A stretch of DNA of 6,588 nt from Phyllobacteriaceae bacterium UBA1059 (GTDB lineage Bacteria; Pseudomonadota; Alphaproteobacteria; Rhizobiales; Rhizobiaceae): assembly GCA_002316345.1 (NCBI GenBank), contig DCDI01000066.1:24121-30708 (forward strand), written 5' to 3'. Below, one piece after another: positions 5,534 to 6,588 of the stretch. Positions within the stretch are counted from its first letter, which is position 1. Every line of letters begins with the position of its first letter. The notes beneath the pieces are model-generated. The model made no database searches. It was not told the DNA's origin and worked only from the letters and a program-made list of their open reading frames with translations. The translations under genes and the position numbers were made by a program.

Positions 5534-5565
5534 GCGCTTGGTCCTTGCAGGAAACGGAGGAGGTT

Positions 5566-5593
5566 GGAGCGGCCTTCAACAAAAGGCCGCTCC
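5566..5593 (-). promoter_or_regulatory. Strong intercistronic hairpin after the sugar-binding protein gene
   Basis: GGAGCGGCCTT (5566-5576) and AAGGCCGCTCC (5583-5593) form a perfect 11-bp GC-rich stem with a 6-base loop, 10 bases after the binding protein stop on the - strand. AACCTCC, not a T run, follows. A hairpin at this place is a known way for transporter operons to keep much more binding-protein mRNA than downstream mRNA, by blocking 3' exonucleases or causing partial termination. That role is inferred here. Confidence 0.7.
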
Positions 5594-5603
5594 TGTTTTC
5601 GGC

Positions 5604-6588
5604 TTAGAGCTTGCTGCGGGCTTCGAGCAGCTTGTCAGCGTTTTCGGTGGTTACCGGGGTCCAGGGAACGAGGTAGTCCTTGGCGGTGCCGTCCTTCCAT
5701 TCCATCTGGGGATACTGCTTCCAGATTTCGGACTTCGGCTCGTAGTCCTTCTTCACAGCCTTGATGGCGATGTCGAGGGCGCCTTGAGCCTGCGCGTTCG
5801 CGTCCTGCAGAATGGAGGCCATCTGGCCTTCCTTCACCGCGTTGATCGCGTCGGTCACGCCGTCAACGCCGGCAATCGCGAAGTCTTCGACCTTGAGGTT
5901 CGCAGCCTTGATGGCTTCGATCGCGCCGAGCGCCATTTCGTCGTTCTGGCCGATCACGCCATTGATCTGGCCGGGATGCGAGGTCAGCCAGTTTTCCATC
6001 AGGGTCTGAGCTTCAGCGCGCGACCAGTTGCCGGTCTGCTGCTCGAGGACCTTGACGTCCGGGCAAGCTGCAAGTGCCTTCTGGTTGCCTTCGAGGCGCT
6101 GGATCTGGCCGGACTGGCCGATCGGGCCTTCGAGGATCACGACATTGCCCTTGCAGCCCATTTTGTCGAGGACGGCCTTGGCTTCCAGCTCGCCGGCTTC
6201 CACGTCGTTGGAGCCGACATAGGCGGTGAGCACTTCGGAGTTGACGCGGGCGTTGGAGCCGACAACCGGGATGCCGGCATCGACGGCAGCCTGAACCGGA
6301 GCGGCAGCGGCTTCGACGTCCATCGGCACGATCAGGATCGCATCATACTTCTGCGTGATCATCGTGTTGAACTGTTCCTGCTGGACCAGCGCATCATAAC
6401 GACCGTCGAAGATCGTGACTTCGACTTCGCCCGCCTTCACGGCCGGGTGCTGCTGCAGGGCCGAGGTCCAGATCTGCATGAATTCGGCATTGAGACCGTA
6501 AACGGTCGCGCCGATCTTCAGCTTTTCCTGCGCCATGACCGGCGAGGCGAGCAGCGACGTGCCCATGGCAAGCGTCAGCAACAACTTC
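5604..6588 (-). CDS. Periplasmic sugar-binding protein of an ABC importer, RbsB-like (start outside window)
   Basis: Type 1 periplasmic binding protein (Peripla_BP_4/ribose-binding type) that would capture a sugar or polyol for an ABC importer. The frame is open to the window edge. A hydrophobic signal peptide (LLLTLAMGTSLLASPVMA, probable cleavage before QE) ends at about base 6531, so the mature protein of about 308 residues is complete and only the first few signal residues are missing. The TTG at 6584 is probably internal, since a Lys codon (6587-6585), typical of the n-region, precedes it. Counting from that TTG, the mature start KLKIGATVYG, VPMDVEAAAAPVQAAVDAGIP (87-106), NDEMALGAIEAI (214-225) and GVDG (239-242) are family blocks. 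Cys144 and Cys174 could form a disulfide. It is the first operon gene visible and is followed directly by enzymes, so the permease and ATPase genes are probably upstream or elsewhere. The ligand is not readable from sequence; context suggests a polyol. Confidence 0.92.
   Translation of the reverse strand, partial: KLLLTLAMGTSLLASPVMAQEKLKIGATVYGLNAEFMQIWTSALQQHPAVKAGEVEVTIFDGRYDALVQQEQFNTMITQKYDAILIVPMDVEAAAAPVQAAVDAGIPVVGSNARVNSEVLTAYVGSNDVEAGELEAKAVLDKMGCKGNVVILEGPIGQSGQIQRLEGNQKALAACPDVKVLEQQTGNWSRAEAQTLMENWLTSHPGQINGVIGQNDEMALGAIEAIKAANLKVEDFAIAGVDGVTDAINAVKEGQMASILQDANAQAQGALDIAIKAVKKDYEPKSEIWKQYPQMEWKDGTAKDYLVPWTPVTTENADKLLEARSKL

Noticed and set aside
1..6588. Mobile elements, tRNA/rRNA genes, CRISPR repeats, phage or toxin genes
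   Set aside because: None seen; practically all sequence is accounted for by metabolic genes and short spacers.

Overview
The window looks like a sugar-alcohol (polyol) catabolism locus from a GC-rich alphaproteobacterium, most likely a member of the Rhizobiales such as Rhizobium, Agrobacterium or Ensifer. This rests on the GC-rich third codon positions, the style of the encoded proteins, and an isomerase that resembles the erythritol/tetritol isomerases of Brucella and rhizobia. The taxonomic call is an inference from sequence character, not from a search.

Layout. Two gene groups converge on a hairpin terminator at about 1294-1328. From the left, on the + strand, come the C-terminal part of a DhaK-type kinase subunit (1-597, start outside the window) and its DhaL partner (653-1291). 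From the right, on the - strand, comes a six-gene series read in this order: a periplasmic sugar-binding protein with a signal peptide (6588-5604, start outside the window), a GolD/DthD-like short-chain dehydrogenase (5533-4760), a complete DhaK (4713-3718), a complete DhaL (3700-3050), a sorbitol/xylitol dehydrogenase-like zinc alcohol dehydrogenase (2902-1856) and an RpiB/EryI/DerI-type sugar-phosphate isomerase (1825-1358). Spacers within the series are 17 to 147 bases, so it reads as one operon. No gap exceeds 300 bases, and no RNA gene, mobile element or CRISPR array was seen.

How the genes fit together. The binding protein would deliver a polyol or sugar to an ABC importer whose ATPase and permease are not in the window. 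One or both dehydrogenases would oxidise the polyol to a ketose, DhaK-DhaL would phosphorylate the ketose, and the isomerase would convert the ketose phosphate to an aldose phosphate for the pentose phosphate pathway. The closest known logic is tetritol use in Mycobacterium smegmatis (D-threitol to D-erythrulose to D-erythrulose 4-phosphate to D-erythrose 4-phosphate). A related gene set is the Listeria gol operon for glycerol/dihydroxyacetone. The substrate here is inferred, not shown.

Points of interest are the two separate DhaK-DhaL pairs with no DhaM, two unrelated dehydrogenases in one operon, an isomerase lacking the histidine that E. coli RpiB is thought to use for ring opening, altered active-site neighbours in one DhaK and one DhaL, and perfect or near-perfect stem-loops in three of the five spacers of the - strand operon. 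No wholly new type of system was recognised.
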